64,000 nt of DNA from NCBI GenBank assembly GCA_002691145.1, contig NZHE01000023.1:1-64000 (forward strand). The letters are read 5' to 3'. This stretch comes from Rickettsiales bacterium (GTDB taxonomy: Bacteria > Pseudomonadota > Alphaproteobacteria > Methylaequorales > Methylaequoraceae). The notes beneath the pieces are model-generated. The model had not been told where the DNA came from. It saw only the letters and a list, made by a program, of their open reading frames with translations, and ran no database searches. Shown piece after piece: positions 62,210 to 64,000 of this stretch (its first letter is position 1; the number at the start of each line of letters is the position of its first letter). Both the position numbers and the translations under genes were made by a program.

Positions 62210-62742
62210 TGCTCCTCATATGTCTAATATTTTTAGGTTCTAAAAAAATTATATTTTTTTTTATCGAATCTTTTTTGATCATATTTTTTTCTGTTAAATA
62301 ATTTAGATATTTAAAAAAAGGATTCCAAAGTTCATCACTTATTAAAAAAATATTTTTTTGTAACCTCTTCATATTCTCTTTTTACAATTAAATCTAAAAG
62401 CTCATTTAACGTTCCTAAACCTCCGGGTAAAAAAATAAAGCAATCTGACCTAGCAATAAATTGTTTTTTTCTTTCCTCAAGAGTTCTGGTTATAATTAAA
62501 TCAGTTATATACTTATTCTTTTTTACCTCATGTTTAAAATTATAATTTATAATGCCAAAAACCCTGATTTTTTCCTCAAACGCTGTCTTTGATAGACTAT
62601 GCATAAGTCCTGTCGATTCTCCACCTATTACTAGATTAAACTTATTGAGCTTGAGCCATTTAACTAATTCTGAAATTATCATTGAGTAATTTTTATTAGG
62701 TTTTAATCTTGAACTACAAAAAATTCCAATATTCTTGAGCAT
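62193..62742 (-). pseudogene. LOG family (TIGR00730-like) protein, frameshifted
   Basis: GIFCSSR...VIGGESTGLMHSL...LPGGLGTLNELLDLIVKREYEEVTKK; the next frame continues FLISDELWNPFFKYLNYLTEKNMIKKDSIKKNIIFLEPKNIRHMRSIDVKN* to 62193. Confidence 0.75.
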
Positions 62743-62812
62743 TTTATTTTAAAAAAAAGATAAATAATTATGAAAACTAAGTTATAATAAAGAAAATTTA
62801 ATACTCTGTATA

Positions 62813-63754
62813 ATGAAAAAAGAATTTTTATTATTAATCACTTTATTTTCAGCCGGTTTTTTGGTTTATGTATTTTTACCTGATCTTGATAATAAAAAAA
62901 AAGTCGATGAAGATACTCAAGCTCAAACTAAAATTTTAGATGAAAATAAGGATAATGAATTACTTTCCTTTGATATTGTAAGAATTACTAAAGAGGGTGA
63001 TGCTGTGATTGCTGGAAGATCTAGTCCTAATCAAAACGTAATGATTTTTGAAGGTGAGCAAAAATTAGCTACTGTAAAAGCAGATATGAATGGTGAGTGG
63101 GTTTGGACTAGTGAAACCCCAATAGGATTTGGAGTAAAAAGGTTGTATTTGAAAACAAATGATTTAAATAATGAAGATATTTTATCTTCACAAACTATAA
63201 TTGTATTTTTAGAAGATAACAAAGCAAGCAAACCAATTGTATTGAGGTATAATAATAATGAACAAATTAATTCTGAAATTTTAAATCTAGAAAAAATAGA
63301 TGATGGCATAGTTTTGGACATTTTAGAATATTCTGAAGAAGGGAAACTTATGCTTTCAGGAAGAACAACTCCAAAAAAAAAAGTTACTTTGTATTTAAAT
63401 GATGGTTTATTTGGTCATACTGTATCTAACATAGATGGTTTTTGGAATTTTGTATCAAATGAAAAAATTAAGGCTGGAAAATCTTCATTAAGAATAGATA
63501 TGATTAACAATGGTGAATCAAAAACATTCACAACAACAATTTTTGGTGAGAGTATTAACAACTTTAAAACTGAGCTGAAAAATACAAAATTTATTGTTCA
63601 ACCAGGAAATAGTCTCTGGAGAATTGCGAGAAAAACTCTTGGAGGAGGCATCTTATATTCTGAAATTTATAAAAAAAATTTTATAAAGATAAAAAATCCC
63701 AACATGATTTTTCCTGGCCAAGTATTTGATATACCCATAATTTCAAAAGAATAA
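62813..63754 (+). CDS. LysM peptidoglycan-binding protein with two Ig-like repeats
   Basis: N-terminal TM; GDAVIAGRSSPNQNVMIFEG... and GKLMLSGRTTPKKKVTLYLN... repeats; C-terminal FIVQPGNSLWRIARKTLGGG...YPGQVFDIP-type LysM. Confidence 0.88.
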   Translation: MKKEFLLLITLFSAGFLVYVFLPDLDNKKKVDEDTQAQTKILDENKDNELLSFDIVRITKEGDAVIAGRSSPNQNVMIFEGEQKLATVKADMNGEWVWTSETPIGFGVKRLYLKTNDLNNEDILSSQTIIVFLEDNKASKPIVLRYNNNEQINSEILNLEKIDDGIVLDILEYSEEGKLMLSGRTTPKKKVTLYLNDGLFGHTVSNIDGFWNFVSNEKIKAGKSSLRIDMINNGESKTFTTTIFGESINNFKTELKNTKFIVQPGNSLWRIARKTLGGGILYSEIYKKNFIKIKNPNMIFPGQVFDIPIISKE

Positions 63755-63769
63755 AACAAGAGAAAACCT

Positions 63770-64000
63770 ATGAGTAAAAATAATAATACACCTCAAAAAA
63801 TTACATTTAAGCAAGTTTTAGAAAATATTAAATACTTTTTAAATGACATTGAAATATTAAAAACAGTATTGGTTCCCATTCACAAGACAGGTATTCCTTT
63901 CATAATAATTTTTGCATTAATTTCTTTAATAATTGGTTCTTTTTCCGATTTTCTTGGTTGGCTTGGTTTGTTGTTGACCATGTGGTGCGTATATTTTTTT
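63770..64000 (+). CDS. psd: Phosphatidylserine decarboxylase proenzyme, 5' part (runs off the window)
   Basis: [42 protein letters not shown] resembles the Psd N-terminus. Confidence 0.7.
   Translation, partial: MSKNNNTPQKITFKQVLENIKYFLNDIEILKTVLVPIHKTGIPFIIIFALISLIIGSFSDFLGWLGLLLTMWCVYFF

Noticed and set aside
61920-62243. 107-aa plus-strand ORF
   Set aside because: Antisense to the N-terminus of icd, which is unambiguous.
1-64000. CRISPR array, IS elements, integrases or prophage
   Set aside because: No regularly spaced repeats, transposase, integrase or phage structural genes were found on reading. AT-rich homopolymer runs are background composition.

Overview
The window looks like a chromosomal segment of a low-GC, gene-dense, streamlined alphaproteobacterium, probably marine. 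This placement is an inference from gene order, the SOS-box type and family resemblance. I saw no CRISPR array, IS element, prophage or rRNA.

Region by region:
- About 1-8 kb: accessory zone of short secreted or hypothetical ORFs, a SRAP protein, M23 and YugP-like peptidases, a MORN-repeat protein and several apparently frameshifted genes.
- About 8.4-23.6 kb: housekeeping genes (cysS, yidD, gabD-like, gor, class II DAHP synthase, nadE, gltX, cimA, trmJ-like, rpsD, peroxiredoxin).
- About 23.6-30.1 kb: a minus-strand block map-purB-purC-purS-purQ-purL-bolA-grxD.
- About 30.9-37.7 kb: small PopZ-C-terminus-like proteins, a tandem pair of uncharacterised paralogs, a PhyH-like oxygenase and an AlgJ-like/MBOAT pair.
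- 37.9 kb: tRNA-Leu(TAA).
- About 40.1-45.6 kb: a queuosine cluster (queG, queC, queE, queD, queF, tgt, queA).
- About 47.5-56.2 kb: a formate module (moaA, fdhD, mobA, OFA-family MFS transporter, fdsA-like, fused FdsG-FdsB-like subunit).
- About 56.2-64 kb: gmhB-like, dksA, recA with an alphaproteobacterial SOS box, alaS, icd, a frameshifted LOG-family gene, a LysM protein and the start of psd.

Most interesting signals:
- Six apparent single-base frameshifts, five in or beside homopolymers, all in accessory genes, while equally long runs in housekeeping genes stay in frame.
- The tandem paralog/oxygenase/MBOAT locus.
- Two candidate PopZ-like proteins flanking a membrane/coiled-coil protein.
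- The formate uptake/oxidation module.
- Near-universal 3'-end abutment or overlap of convergent genes.
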